64,000 bases of DNA from Micromonospora parathelypteridis (GCF_014201145.1 NZ_JACHDP010000001.1:868001-932000); one strand, 5' to 3'; shown: positions 35,490-45,584, counted from the stretch's first letter. The notes: generated by a model not told the origin, from the letters alone. Program-made: numbers and translations.

Positions 35490-37619
35490 ATGCGCAGACG
35501 CGCCATCATCGCGGTCGCCGCCGCCGTGGTCGCCGGACTCACCGTCGCCGCCGGAGCGATGACGGTGGCCCCGACCCCGGCCGAGGCCGCACCGCTGAGC
35601 AAGGTCCTGGTCTTCTCCAAGACCGCCGGTTTCCGGCACTCCTCCATCCCGAACGGCATCGCCGCCATCCAACAACTCGGTGCGGCGAACGGCTTCACCG
35701 TCACCACCACCGAGGACGCGACCAGCTTCACCACGGCCAACCTCGCCCAGTACCAGACGGTGGTCTTTCTCAGCACCACCGGCGACGTGCTCAACGCCGG
35801 CCAGCAGGGCGCGTTCGAGGCGTACATCGCCGCTGGCGGTGGCTTCGTCGGGGTGCACGCCGCCGCCGACACCGAGTACGACTGGCCGTGGTACGGCGGC
35901 CTGGTCGGGGCGTACTTCGACTCGCACCCGGCCACCCAGCAGGCGACCGTCCGGGTCGAAGACCGGGCGAACGCTTCCACCGCGCACCTGCCGTCAACCT
36001 GGACCCGCACCGACGAGTGGTACAACTACCGGGCCACCCCCCGCTCCGCGGTCAAGGTGCTGGCCAGCCTCGACGAGTCGTCGTATTCCGGTGGGTCCAT
36101 GGGTGGCGACCACCCGATCACCTGGTGCCATGCCTACGGCGGCGGACGCTCCTGGTACACCGGCCTCGGCCACACCGAGCAGAGCTACAGCGACCCGAAC
36201 TTCACCCGCATGCTGCTCGGCGGCATTCAGGTGGCGGCCGGGGCCGTGGCAGCCGACTGCCGTCCGGAGCCCGGCTACACCCCGCTGTTCGACGGCACCC
36301 AGGCCAGCCTCGGGCAGTGGCGGCAGGCGGGGCCGGGCGGCTTCACGCTGGCCGACGGCACCTTGACCTCGAACGGCGGGATGGGGTTGCTCTGGTACCC
36401 GGTGCGCACCTTCGGCAACTACTCGCTCAAGGTCGACTGGATGATGCCGGGCGACGACAATGGCGGGGTCTTCATCGGGTTCCCCGATCCGCAGGGCGAC
36501 CCGTGGGGCCCGGTCGATGCCGGTCACGAGATCCAGATCGACGCCACCGACGGCGACCCGACGCGCACCACCGGCAGCGTCTACAGCTTCCAGGCACCGA
36601 ACCAGGCCGCCCGTGCGGCGGCGCTCAAGCCACCCGGCGGCTGGAACACCTACGAGATCGCCGTACACGGCCAGCGGGTCGAGATCTGGCTCAACGGGGT
36701 CAAGATCAACGATTACGTCAGCAGTCGGGCCATCGCCAACGGCTACATCGGGTTGCAGAACGACGGCGCCGGGATGGACATCAACTACCGCAACGTGCGG
36801 ATCAGGACGGACGGCCCGAGCGAACCGCCCGCCACCGACCTGGCCCGGGGCCGGCCGGCGACGGCGTCCAGCGTCGAGCCCGGCAGTACGCACGCAGCGG
36901 CCAACGCCGTGGACGGCAACGCGGCAACCCGGTGGGGCAGCGCGTACACCGACCCGCAGTGGATCACCGTCGACCTGGGTGCCACGTACGCGATCAACCG
37001 GGTGCGGCTGGCCTGGGAGACGGCCCACGCGCGGGCCTACCAGGTACAGGTGTCGCCAGACAACGTGGCCTGGTCGCCGGTGCACACCACGACCACCGGC
37101 GACGGTGGCGTCGACGACCTCACGGTCACCGGCACCGGCCGCTACCTGCGGGTGTACGGCACCCAGCGGGCCACCCAGTGGGGCTACTCGCTGTGGGACC
37201 TCAACGTCTACGGCACCTCCTCCGGTGGCACTTTGCTCTCCCGGGGGCGACCGGTCACCACGTCGAGCGTGGAGCCGGGCAGCGCGCACGTGGCAGCCAA
37301 CGCCGTGGACGGCAACGCGGCCACCCGCTGGGGCAGCGCCTACGCCGACCCGCAGTGGATCTCGGTGGACCTCGGCGCCTCCCACACCCTCGACCGTGTC
37401 CGGCTGACCTGGGAGGCGGCTTACGCGCGGGCGTACCAGGTCCAGGTCTCCCCGGACAACGTCACCTGGTCGCCGGTCCACACCACGACCAGCGGCGACG
37501 GCGGGGTGGATGACATCGCCATCTCGGCCACCGGCCGCTACCTGCGCGTCCAGGGCACCCAGCGGGCCCTGCCCGCGTACGGCTACTCACTGTGGGAGTT
37601 GGAGGTCCACGGCACCTGA
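35490..37619 (+). CDS. Secreted ThuA/DUF1080 protein with two F5/8-type C domains
   Basis: 709 residues. Signal MRRRAIIAVAAAVVAGL...AEAAP; ThuA domain about 36-250 (VLVFSKTAGFRHSSI, GGFVGVHAAADTEYDW); DUF1080 / 3-keto-disaccharide hydrolase-like lectin fold about 261-445 (GYTPLFDGTQASLGQW, NGGVFIGFPDP); two F5/8 type C (discoidin) domains about 450-577 and 583-709. ThuA/DUF1080 proteins act on 3-keto-sugars, which fits the dehydrogenase upstream making keto-sugars (inference). ATG 35490 with AAGGAG six bases upstream. Confidence 0.92.
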   Translation: MRRRAIIAVAAAVVAGLTVAAGAMTVAPTPAEAAPLSKVLVFSKTAGFRHSSIPNGIAAIQQLGAANGFTVTTTEDATSFTTANLAQYQTVVFLSTTGDVLNAGQQGAFEAYIAAGGGFVGVHAAADTEYDWPWYGGLVGAYFDSHPATQQATVRVEDRANASTAHLPSTWTRTDEWYNYRATPRSAVKVLASLDESSYSGGSMGGDHPITWCHAYGGGRSWYTGLGHTEQSYSDPNFTRMLLGGIQVAAGAVAADCRPEPGYTPLFDGTQASLGQWRQAGPGGFTLADGTLTSNGGMGLLWYPVRTFGNYSLKVDWMMPGDDNGGVFIGFPDPQGDPWGPVDAGHEIQIDATDGDPTRTTGSVYSFQAPNQAARAAALKPPGGWNTYEIAVHGQRVEIWLNGVKINDYVSSRAIANGYIGLQNDGAGMDINYRNVRIRTDGPSEPPATDLARGRPATASSVEPGSTHAAANAVDGNAATRWGSAYTDPQWITVDLGATYAINRVRLAWETAHARAYQVQVSPDNVAWSPVHTTTTGDGGVDDLTVTGTGRYLRVYGTQRATQWGYSLWDLNVYGTSSGGTLLSRGRPVTTSSVEPGSAHVAANAVDGNAATRWGSAYADPQWISVDLGASHTLDRVRLTWEAAYARAYQVQVSPDNVTWSPVHTTTSGDGGVDDIAISATGRYLRVQGTQRALPAYGYSLWELEVHGT
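36862..37617. repeat. Tandem duplicated F5/8C module
   Basis: Two copies (about 36862-37218 and 37255-37617) with high nucleotide similarity, including the identical stretch NAVDGNAATRWGSAY. A recent in-frame duplication within the ThuA gene. Confidence 0.8.
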
Positions 37620-37687
37620 GCCGGTCGGTCGCGAGCGATGTAGCGGCAGGCCCAGCAGGCAAAATCACGAGCGAGCGGGCACGTTCG

Positions 37688-38206
37688 TCATGGCTGCGGT
37701 GAGGGCGAACCCGAGCGCGGTTCCGACCGACCAGGCTTCGACTTCGCGGCCAACGATGTGCTGTCCGGTCGAGGCGCGGCAGGTGCGTCTCGTCTCGCCA
37801 GTTCTCGGCGTGAGGTGATGTCGAGCTTGCGAAAGATCTTGCGTAGGTGATAGTCCACGGTGCTGGGGCTGATGAACAGTTGTGCCGCCACTTCGCGGTT
37901 GGACGCGCCGTTCGAGACCCGGCGCGCGATGTCGCGCTCCTGGCTGGTCAGGCAGCAGCTCTGGGTGAAGTGGTTGGTCGAGTCGTGCAGGGCCAGCGCG
38001 CTGCGCAGTTCACGGCGGGATGCGACGCCCAGCCGGTGGAACACCCCGCGTAGGTGATGTTTGACCGTATGGGTGCTGATGACCAGGTGCGTCGCGACTT
38101 CGACATTGGTGGAGCCTGCCGCCACCAGCAGGGCGATCTGTTCCTGTCGTGGGGTCAGTACCGCACGGGAGAGGACTCGGGCAGGCTCGGCTACGGCGCA
38201 GTGCAT
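37688..38206 (-). CDS. Small regulator with two tandem LuxR-type helix-turn-helix domains
   Basis: 172 residues. HTH 1: [20 protein letters not shown] with [22 protein letters not shown] 2: [20 protein letters not shown] with [19 protein letters not shown]; then a Pro/Ser-rich tail. No receiver or sensor domain. ATG 38206 is favoured by GAGGAG four bases upstream over ATG 38245. LuxR proteins normally carry one HTH and dimerise; this one could bind as a monomer or bridge sites. Sits downstream of the SARP gene on the same strand. Confidence 0.82.
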   Translation of the reverse strand: MHCAVAEPARVLSRAVLTPRQEQIALLVAAGSTNVEVATHLVISTHTVKHHLRGVFHRLGVASRRELRSALALHDSTNHFTQSCCLTSQERDIARRVSNGASNREVAAQLFISPSTVDYHLRKIFRKLDITSRRELARRDAPAAPRPDSTSLAAKSKPGRSEPRSGSPSPQP

Positions 38207-38298
38207 GGTGCTCCTCGGGCGAGGGTTCGGGGTCTCGACGACCATCCGATCGCACCGCGGTGCACGACGAGTGCAGACTGAGTGCTCGCCCTACCGGC

Positions 38299-41181
38299 CT
38301 ACGACGCGCCCCTCATCAAGCTCAGCCGGGCCCGGACATACGCGACCATGGTCCGGTATGCCTCGGCCTCCTCCATGCCGGAGAACTCGATGAGTTCCCG
38401 GAAGCCGTTGTCGGCGATCAGGTTCTCGAACTGCTGGCAGCCCCGTTCCGCGCGAACCTGGTCGCCAAGATCGAATGCGGCCCAGGCGAGGATCGCCGCG
38501 ACGGCACACCGGGGGCCGTTCGACTCAGAGACGCCTTCCGTCAATCCCCACTCCGACACCTTCACCGCTCGTTCGAGCCGGCCGAGTTTCCAGGACGACT
38601 CCGCGATGAGCTGTGCGTAGTAGATCTTCAGGTGATCGAGGTGCTTCGCCACCGCAATGGCCAGCCCCTCGTCCGCGACCCGTGTGCCAGCCTCGAACCG
38701 ATCGGACCCCAGAAGCGCTCTCGTGAGTGTCAGCAGCGAGACGGCGAGCAGTTCCTGGCGCCCCGTCTGCCGGGCAAGACCCACCGAGCGTTCACCGTAC
38801 GCGTTGGCGGCGTCGTGGTCGCCACGCGACAACGACAGCACGGCGAGGTTGCGCAGGACCTCGGCTTGTCCGGCGAGTTCTCCGGCACCTTCGAAGATGG
38901 ACAGGGCTCGACGGAGATATTCGTCGGCCTGTGGCAGCGGGGCGAAGACCTCGCCGACGGTGCGAAGAAGTTCGGCCTCCATCAGCGGCTCACCGAGCAC
39001 GCTGACCAGATCGAGGATCGCGAGTACGGTCTGTGTCCGGCCCGCGGGTATGGAGTTGCTACCCGGTGCTGAGGCGGCGAGGACCATAGCTGCCGCGTCG
39101 CGCCCCAGGCCATGCGCGAGGGCCAGATCGATCGTCGCCCACAACCCGGCCCGTTCCCGTGCATACCACGCGGCAGCCTGTGGCACGCTGTCGAACGATT
39201 CAGGCGTCACATCCGACGGCGGTTCGCTGACGGCGCCGACTGGCTGCCGGTGGTGCCTCGCGTACGCGGCGCGGGCCGTGTGCAGGTAATGGATGATGAG
39301 ACGCCGCTCGTACTCCGGTCGTTCTTGATCCTCGTCGAGGAGCTCACCCGCGTAGGCCCGCAACAGGTCGTGCAGGACGTACCGCCCGGACTGCGGCTCG
39401 TCGAGCAGATTCGCGGTCATCAGTTCCATGAGCAGTTCGCGTGCCTGTGCGCTGCTGACTCCGACGACACTGGCCACCGACTCCAGCGAGATCCCTGGAC
39501 CCGGATGGACGGCGAGGGCACGAAACATCTGCGCCGCTGCTGGATCGAGGGCCCGGTACGACCACGAGAACACCGACCGGACATCGTCGGACGAGTCCGT
39601 GCTGGACAAGGCGTCGAGTCTGGCGGTCGGCGCCGAGACGTCGCTGAGGACCGCGCTCAATGGCAGGGCCGGGTTGAGGGCCACGCGGGCCGCGACGATC
39701 GCCAGTGCGAGCGGCAGCCCGGCACAGAGGTTGATGACCTTCTCTAACGCGTCCGGGTTCGTGGTGGCGCGACGGGCGCCGAGGCGGTTGATCAGAAGCT
39801 GTCGGGACTCGGCCCCGGTCAGCCGATCGACTTGCAGGTAACGTGCGCCCTCCCGGGTGACCAGGCTCGTCATCCGGTTGCGGCTTGTCACGATGACCAG
39901 ACAGCCCCGGGAGGCTGGCAGCAGCGGGCGGACCTGATCGGAGTCGCGCGCGTTGTCCAGAAGAATCAGGAGGCGACGACCGAAAAGGCGACTGCGGTAA
40001 CGAGCCGCCTGCGCGTCGACGTTCTCCTGCGGTGACGAGACCGCCGGCTCGCCCAGGGACGCGAGCAACGTGGCGAGCGCCTCCTCCGACGACATGACGC
40101 GTCCGTCCGGATCGAGACCCCTCAGGTTCAGGAACAACTGGCCATCGGGAAACTCGCTGGCGATCTGGTGGGCCCAGTGCACGGCGAGCGCGGTCTTGCC
40201 GATGCCACCCATGCCACCGAGCACGGTGATCACGATGTTCGCGTCGCCGAACGCGTCAGACAGTTGGTCGTCGAGCACGGCGGCCACGTCGTTTCGGCGG
40301 ACGAAGCCCGCGACCTGCGGCGGCAACTGTGCGGGCCGGGGAGCATCCGGCGGGCGCAGTTCCTCCTGCAGTGTCCAGCCGCTGGCGAGGAGCTCCCGAT
40401 ACGCCTCCCGCAGCTCCGGCCCCGGGTCCACCCCCAGTTCCTCGGCGAGACGTTGACGGGTCCGCTCGAAGACCCGCACCCCTTCCGCCCGGTGACCGGT
40501 GGCCACGTACGCGCGCATCAGGCACGCCTGGAGCGCCTCGTCCAGCGGCGCTGCGGCGGCCACGCTCAGGAGGGGGGTCAACACGGCGCCGGCCATGCCG
40601 TGGGCGATCGCTGCCTCGCTGGCCGCGAGCGCCACCGCGACGCGCTCCCGTTCGATGGCGACGAACTCCGGCGAACTCAACGCGCTGGTCGGAAGGTCGG
40701 TGAACGCAGGGCTGCGGCCAAGCTCCAGAGCGGTCAGGTACGCCCGTACGCCGGCCACGACGTCTCCGCCGGCGAGCGCCTCGCGGGCCCGCCGCACCAA
40801 CTCGCGATACATGGCCAGATCGGAGTCCTCGGTCGCGAGGGTCAACCGGTAGCCCGTACCGGCAGGTAGGAGGTAGCGACCGGTCTCGCGAACGTCCAGG
40901 TCCGGTTCGAAAATCCGCCGGATGTGCCCGACATGCCGGTGGACCTGGTTGGCGGCGCTGGGCGGCGGTTCTTCGTCCCACACGCCGTCGATGATGTTGT
41001 CGAGGCTGACCGCGTCTCCCCCGGCGGCGAGGAGCTTGGCCAGGATGATCCGCTGGCGAACCGGACCGAGATCGACATCCGAGCCGTCCCGCCGGCAGCC
41101 AAGACCGCCGAAGACCTTGAACTCGCAGTGGGAACGCGGCGCGTCCGGGAGCCTGCGGTCGGGCGTCGTCACGATTGACAT
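38299..41181 (-). CDS. SARP/AfsR-like regulator (OmpR-type HTH, BTAD, NB-ARC, TPR)
   Basis: 960 residues. OmpR-like winged helix (FKVFGGLGCRRDGSDVDLG, VWDEEPPPSAANQVHRHVG), BTAD (LRRAREALAGGD, ACLMRAYVATGHRAEGVRVF), NB-ARC with Walker A VLGGMGGIGKTALAVHWAHQ near residue 322 and LLILLDNARD, then TPR-like repeats. ATG 41181 follows CTAGG. Such proteins activate secondary-metabolite or secreted-enzyme genes; targets here may be the adjacent hydrolases. Faces the hydrolase gene at 41382 divergently. Confidence 0.93.
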   Translation of the reverse strand: MSIVTTPDRRLPDAPRSHCEFKVFGGLGCRRDGSDVDLGPVRQRIILAKLLAAGGDAVSLDNIIDGVWDEEPPPSAANQVHRHVGHIRRIFEPDLDVRETGRYLLPAGTGYRLTLATEDSDLAMYRELVRRAREALAGGDVVAGVRAYLTALELGRSPAFTDLPTSALSSPEFVAIERERVAVALAASEAAIAHGMAGAVLTPLLSVAAAAPLDEALQACLMRAYVATGHRAEGVRVFERTRQRLAEELGVDPGPELREAYRELLASGWTLQEELRPPDAPRPAQLPPQVAGFVRRNDVAAVLDDQLSDAFGDANIVITVLGGMGGIGKTALAVHWAHQIASEFPDGQLFLNLRGLDPDGRVMSSEEALATLLASLGEPAVSSPQENVDAQAARYRSRLFGRRLLILLDNARDSDQVRPLLPASRGCLVIVTSRNRMTSLVTREGARYLQVDRLTGAESRQLLINRLGARRATTNPDALEKVINLCAGLPLALAIVAARVALNPALPLSAVLSDVSAPTARLDALSSTDSSDDVRSVFSWSYRALDPAAAQMFRALAVHPGPGISLESVASVVGVSSAQARELLMELMTANLLDEPQSGRYVLHDLLRAYAGELLDEDQERPEYERRLIIHYLHTARAAYARHHRQPVGAVSEPPSDVTPESFDSVPQAAAWYARERAGLWATIDLALAHGLGRDAAAMVLAASAPGSNSIPAGRTQTVLAILDLVSVLGEPLMEAELLRTVGEVFAPLPQADEYLRRALSIFEGAGELAGQAEVLRNLAVLSLSRGDHDAANAYGERSVGLARQTGRQELLAVSLLTLTRALLGSDRFEAGTRVADEGLAIAVAKHLDHLKIYYAQLIAESSWKLGRLERAVKVSEWGLTEGVSESNGPRCAVAAILAWAAFDLGDQVRAERGCQQFENLIADNGFRELIEFSGMEEAEAYRTMVAYVRARLSLMRGAS

Positions 41182-41381
41182 CCTAGTGATGAAAGGGTAG
41201 CGGCTTCGCTTTTCGGCCCAGCCTGCGGCTTGCCCCGGGTCGACCGCATCCCCCATCTCTCGCTGTCCGTCGAGTCGGTCGACAAACACGAGGACTACGC
41301 GATTCGGGTGATTCGCTAAACGCGCCATATCCATACCTTTGGCAAGGTTCCCAGCCCGGAACGCAAGCCCAAGGAGTGCGC

Positions 41382-42215
41382 ATGCCCCGTGTCACCGTTG
41401 GCTCAGAGGGAGCCAACCCGATCGAAATCTATTACGAGGATCACGGCACCGGCACACCGGTGGTACTCAGTCACGGCTATCCGCTCAGCGGGCGAGCCTG
41501 GGAGAAGCAGGTCTCCGCACTGCTCGCAGCCGGATACCGCGTGATCACGTATGACCGGCGGGGCTGGGGCAATTCCAGCCAGCCCGCTGGTGGATACGAC
41601 TACGACACGTTCGCCAGCGATGTGGACGTGCTGCTCACGGAACTGGACGTACGCGACGCCATCCTCGTGGGTCACTCGATGGGAACCGGCGACGTCGCCC
41701 GGTACCTGGGTCGCTATGGCACCGGACGGGTCGCGAAGGCCGTACTGATGTCGCCGATCCCGCCGTTCCTCCTGCGGACCGACGACAATCCCGAAGGCGC
41801 ACCGCAGTCGTTGTTCGATGGGTTCATTCAGGCCGCCCAGGCGGACCGGCACGCGTGGCTCAAGCAGTTCCTGGAGAACTTCTACAACCTCGATGTCTAC
41901 GGCGGCTCGCTGGTCAGCGACGAGGCGTTCCAGGCCAGCTTGAACGAGGCCGCGGCCGGATCCCCCGTCGCCGCGGTGGCCTGTATCCCGACCTGGCTCA
42001 CCGACTTCCGAGACGACCTGTCCAAGATTGACGTGCCGGTACTCGTGATTCAGGGCGACCAGGACCGGGTCCTACCCATCGGGGTGACCGGCCAGCGGCT
42101 GTCCGCCTTCATCGGGGATTCGCGATTGCTCGTCATCGAGGGCGGGCCGCACGCCATTGCCTGGACCCACTCCGATCAGGTCAACGCCGCCCTGCTCGAC
42201 TTCTTGCAGCAGTGA
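41382..42215 (+). CDS. Alpha/beta hydrolase (non-haem chloroperoxidase-like)
   Basis: 277 residues, cytoplasmic. Nucleophile elbow LVGHSMGTGDVARYL, oxyanion region VVLSHGYPLSGRAWEKQ, YDRRGWGNSSQP, acid QGDQDRVLP and catalytic His in GGPHAIAWTH. Close to cofactor-free haloperoxidases/esterases. ATG 41382 with AAGGAG five bases upstream. The next hydrolase gene follows after 11 bases, so they form an operon. Confidence 0.93.
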   Translation: MPRVTVGSEGANPIEIYYEDHGTGTPVVLSHGYPLSGRAWEKQVSALLAAGYRVITYDRRGWGNSSQPAGGYDYDTFASDVDVLLTELDVRDAILVGHSMGTGDVARYLGRYGTGRVAKAVLMSPIPPFLLRTDDNPEGAPQSLFDGFIQAAQADRHAWLKQFLENFYNLDVYGGSLVSDEAFQASLNEAAAGSPVAAVACIPTWLTDFRDDLSKIDVPVLVIQGDQDRVLPIGVTGQRLSAFIGDSRLLVIEGGPHAIAWTHSDQVNAALLDFLQQ

Positions 42216-42226
42216 AAGGAAACACC

Positions 42227-43081
42227 GTGAAACTGTCCTTCCGGCGGCGCCTCTTCTACGTAGGCGCGGCCATCGGTGCCCTCACCCTGACTGGCGCCGG
42301 CATCGGCACCGCGCAGGCCTCGACGGGTATCGGCTCCCTCCATTCGCACCCTGCGGCGGCCAAGCCGACCGTCGTGCTCGTGCACGGCGCGTGGGCGGAC
42401 GGGTCCAGCTGGGACAAGGTGACAGCCAAGCTCCAGCACGACGGCTACCGGGTGGTCACGCCGCCGAATCTGCTGTCGGGCGTGGAGAACGACGCCGCGA
42501 ATCTCCGCGCATACCTGGACACCATCACCGGACCGGTCGTCCTCGTCGGGCACTCCTACGGCGGCACGGTCATCACGAACGCCGCGCTGGGCGACGAGCA
42601 GATCAAGGCTCTGGTGTACGTCGACGCGTACATCCCGGACACCCACGACAGCGTGTACTCGCTGACCTCGGCCCAGCCAGGCTCGGTCTTCGCGGCTGAC
42701 CCGTCCACCCTCTTCGACCAGGTCGCCATCCCCGGCGCCGAGGAGGGAAATGCCAACCTCTACGTGAAGCCGTCGATCTTCGGCAAGGCGTTCGCCGACA
42801 AGACCATCCCCGCCAAGGACGTGGCGGTACTTGCCGCCCGGCAGCGCCCCCTGGCCTCGAAGGCCCTGCTCGACGAGTCCGGCGAGCCGGCCTGGCGCAC
42901 CATCCCCTCGTGGTCCGTGATCGGCAAGCAGGACGCCGTCATCCCTGCCGCAGAGCAGATCGCCATGTCCAAGAGGGCGAAGGCACACACCGTCGAGATC
43001 AACGCCCCCCACCTGTCGATGGTCACCGACGCGGGCGCGGTCACCAACCAGATCGAGGCGGCTGCCAAGGCAACCAACTGA
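42227..43081 (+). CDS. Secreted alpha/beta hydrolase
   Basis: 284 residues with a signal peptide (KLSFRRRLFYVGAAIGAL...TAQAS). VVLVHGAWADGSSWDKV, nucleophile elbow VLVGHSYGGTVI, acid GKQDAVIP and His in APHLSM. GTG 42227 with AAAGGA six bases upstream. A paralogue lies at 43384-44250 on the other strand. Substrate unknown. Confidence 0.92.
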   Translation: MKLSFRRRLFYVGAAIGALTLTGAGIGTAQASTGIGSLHSHPAAAKPTVVLVHGAWADGSSWDKVTAKLQHDGYRVVTPPNLLSGVENDAANLRAYLDTITGPVVLVGHSYGGTVITNAALGDEQIKALVYVDAYIPDTHDSVYSLTSAQPGSVFAADPSTLFDQVAIPGAEEGNANLYVKPSIFGKAFADKTIPAKDVAVLAARQRPLASKALLDESGEPAWRTIPSWSVIGKQDAVIPAAEQIAMSKRAKAHTVEINAPHLSMVTDAGAVTNQIEAAAKATN

Positions 43082-43089
43082 CACAACGA

Positions 43090-43126
43090 CCGGCCGTGGC
43101 ATCGCTCACCGCGATGCCACGGCCGG
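43090..43126. terminator. Hairpin terminator of the hydrolase operon
   Basis: Perfect 16-bp stem (43090-43105 with 43111-43126) and five-base loop, beginning nine bases after the stop of the secreted hydrolase. Confidence 0.85.
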
Positions 43127-43383
43127 CCTCTCGCAACTCCGCATCTTCGAGGTGTCACGATCATGATCGACACAACGTCGCCGACGTGGGGGTGTCGCGC
43201 GCCGAGGATGTCCCAATATCGGCGATCTGGAGTGGATCAGGATCGCCCGGTGCCCGCCATCCGCCCTGGCAGCGCGACGGCTTGACCGGCACCATCGACG
43301 AATCCAGGTATCCCGGTCAGCGTGACCGCGTCGGCCGGTTCGGCCCACGCGGCCACGGTTGCTGCCGATGTCACGAGATCCCG
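43127..43383. other. Intergenic region between convergent hydrolase genes
   Basis: About 257 bases after the terminator without a gene I can support; short frames on both strands have poor composition. Together with the terminator it separates two convergent paralogous hydrolases. Confidence 0.4.
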
Positions 43384-44250
43384 TCAGGCCGTCGCCCGGG
43401 CCGCCTTCAGGATGACCTCGGTGACCTCGTCGGGATGCGAGATCAGCCCGAGGTGAGAGGCATCGATCCGGGTGATGTCGGCTCCCGCCCGCTCCATCAT
43501 CTTCTCCTGGCTGGCCGGCGGGATAACCCGGTCCTCGGTACCGATCACCGCCCATACCGGGATCGTCTTCCACGCCGGCTCGGTGGCCGGCTCTGCCAGG
43601 GCGTTCGTGGCCAGGGCACTCTGGGATACGGCGAGCACCTCCGCCTGCCGCCGAGGCAGATCGTTGGCGAAGCCGTTGATGAACACCTTCGGCAGGACGT
43701 ACGTGTCAACCGCACCTTCCGGGGCACCAGGGAACGGCACGAGCTTGAAGACGCTGGTGGGGTCGGTCAAGGCCGGCTCAAGCACCGAGCCGGAGCCGGC
43801 GGTAAGTTCTTCCACCGTCTCCCCCTTGTCCGGGGCGAAGGCGTCGACGAACACGAGCGCCTTGACGTTGCTGTTGCCGGTCGCGGCGTCGCTTGCCACA
43901 AAGCCGCCGTACGAGTGGGCCGCGAGCACGATGGGACCTTCGATGGTGGACAGAAAGTCCTTCAGGTAACCGCTGTCGATCGTCGGCCCCCGGTTGGGTT
44001 GCGGCGCAACCTGGACCTCAAAACCGCGCGCCTGGAGTCTGCGGACCTCCCCACTCCAGCTTGAGCCATCGGCCCAGGCGCCATGCACCAGAACGATTGT
44101 TGGCTTGCCGTCATGCCCCTCGTCGGGAGTTGGTTGCACACGACCGTCCGCGAACACGTGTGGGGCGGCTGAGCCGAGCACCGTCACCAGCGTCGCGGCG
44201 GCGAGCGTTGCCGCGATGGTCTTCGGCCGACGTAGCGAGATACCGAGCAT
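43384..44250 (-). CDS. Secreted alpha/beta hydrolase, paralogue
   Basis: 288 residues. Signal segment TIAATLAAATLVTVLGSAAP; IVLVHGAWADGSSWSGEV; elbow IVLAAHSYGGFVA; acid GTEDRVIP; His in DASHLGLISHPDE. Same architecture and motifs as the gene at 42227, so the two arose by duplication. ATG 44250 with GGGAG upstream. Confidence 0.92.
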   Translation of the reverse strand: MLGISLRRPKTIAATLAAATLVTVLGSAAPHVFADGRVQPTPDEGHDGKPTIVLVHGAWADGSSWSGEVRRLQARGFEVQVAPQPNRGPTIDSGYLKDFLSTIEGPIVLAAHSYGGFVASDAATGNSNVKALVFVDAFAPDKGETVEELTAGSGSVLEPALTDPTSVFKLVPFPGAPEGAVDTYVLPKVFINGFANDLPRRQAEVLAVSQSALATNALAEPATEPAWKTIPVWAVIGTEDRVIPPASQEKMMERAGADITRIDASHLGLISHPDEVTEVILKAARATA

Positions 44251-44729
44251 GTCTCTTCTCCCTCGTTGGTCAGTGGCTTCCGAACGCAGACAGATGTGCA
44301 TGGCTGCCAACGTGACCCCGCCGAAGCCGCAACCGGGAAGCACCGCCGAGCGGCGCGTGCGCCGATGGCGGCCGGGCTTCGGTGCCGCGATGGCTGCGTG
44401 ATCGCCCAACCCTCACCGTACTGATGGTCGGCGGACATCTCGGATAGAAGAGGAAAATCACTCAAGTTTCACCTTGCGGGAGGACAGACCATCAAACGGG
44501 GCTCCCCTCAACCGCGGGCGCCGCCCTCGCGCTGCCATCGGTCCTGCCTACTGAACGCGGCCCCCAGCCGGCCCACGAGCTGCACCACCCAGAAGGTGGC
44601 TACGCTGCCAGATCGGATGCCGTCGCAAGTCACCGCCGCCTACACCCGATCCCCTGTGGTGCCCAGGATGCGCGGCGCGGCTCGCGGCCGCCCAAGACGC
44701 CCCGAACCCCGGGTTGGAGATGCCCAACG
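44251..44729. other. 479-base intergenic region
   Basis: Holds the promoters of the divergent secreted hydrolase and MpaB-like genes. A less GC-rich patch lies around 44440-44480 (gatagaagaggaaaatcact). No gene, clear palindrome or RNA recognised. Confidence 0.4.
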
Positions 44730-45584
44730 ATGAGACAGCGCTACGCCAACCTGGTCCGCATCCGCACGCTGGACCCCGAGCTTGACTGGCTGGACATCTA
44801 CCAGACCATGCTGCGTCTGGAGTTCCCGTGGGACATGAAGCTTGGGCTGAACCTGGCGTTCAACCGGTCATTCTCCTTACCGGCCATCGCCGCGGTGCAT
44901 ACCGCCACCGGGGAGCTGACCGAGCGCACCCAGAAACGGATCGACGATACCGGCCTGCTGATGTACGAGATGGTGCTCAACGGATTCGACCAACCACGCG
45001 GTCGAGACGCGCTGCGCCAGATCAACCGGATCCACCGCCCGTACGACATCCCCAACGAGGATTACCTCTATGTCCTCGGTTGCCTGGTGGTCATCCCTAC
45101 GCGGTGGCTCCAGAGGTACGGCTGGCGCCAACCCTGCTGCCATGAGCGGCGGGCCACGCACCTGTTCTACCGGGAGCTGGGTCAGCGGATGGGCATCACC
45201 GACATCCCCGGCTCCTATGAGGAGTTCGAGACCTGGTTCAACGCGTACGACGCCGGTCACCTGACACCCAACGACGATGCCGCGGCCATCGAACGCGCCA
45301 CCCGGTCGTTGATGCTCGGCCGGATTCCCAGACCCCTCGCGCCGCTCGGTGACGGGCTGGTCAACGCCATGTACGACGATCGACTGCGGCGCGCGACTCG
45401 GGTCGTCGCACCGGCGCGGCCGGTCCGAGCCGGCCTGCACCTGGCGTTGAAGGTTCGCGCCCGACTGCAGTGTTGGCTCGGAGCCCCGCAGAAAACGCCG
45501 TTGTTCTCTGACGGAATCAACACCAGGACGTACCCCGGCGGATACGAGATCAACAAGCTCGGGCCGCAGACCGACGAAACGTGA
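44730..45584 (+). CDS. MpaB/latex-clearing-type oxygenase (DUF2236)
   Basis: 284 residues. Family pattern: LVRIRTLDPELDWLDIYQ, LEFPWDMKLGLNLAFNRSFS, TGELTERTQKRIDDTGLL, HRPYDIPNEDYLYVLGCLVV and RYGWR. The family contains haem oxygenases such as MpaB and the rubber oxygenase Lcp; the conserved Arg/Lys/Thr and His residues are present. Substrate unknown. Converges on the tRNA array. Confidence 0.88.
   Translation: MRQRYANLVRIRTLDPELDWLDIYQTMLRLEFPWDMKLGLNLAFNRSFSLPAIAAVHTATGELTERTQKRIDDTGLLMYEMVLNGFDQPRGRDALRQINRIHRPYDIPNEDYLYVLGCLVVIPTRWLQRYGWRQPCCHERRATHLFYRELGQRMGITDIPGSYEEFETWFNAYDAGHLTPNDDAAAIERATRSLMLGRIPRPLAPLGDGLVNAMYDDRLRRATRVVAPARPVRAGLHLALKVRARLQCWLGAPQKTPLFSDGINTRTYPGGYEINKLGPQTDET

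Noticed and set aside
36835..37617. CRISPR or mobile repeat
   Set aside because: The repeat is an in-frame duplicated F5/8C protein module, not a short spaced repeat.
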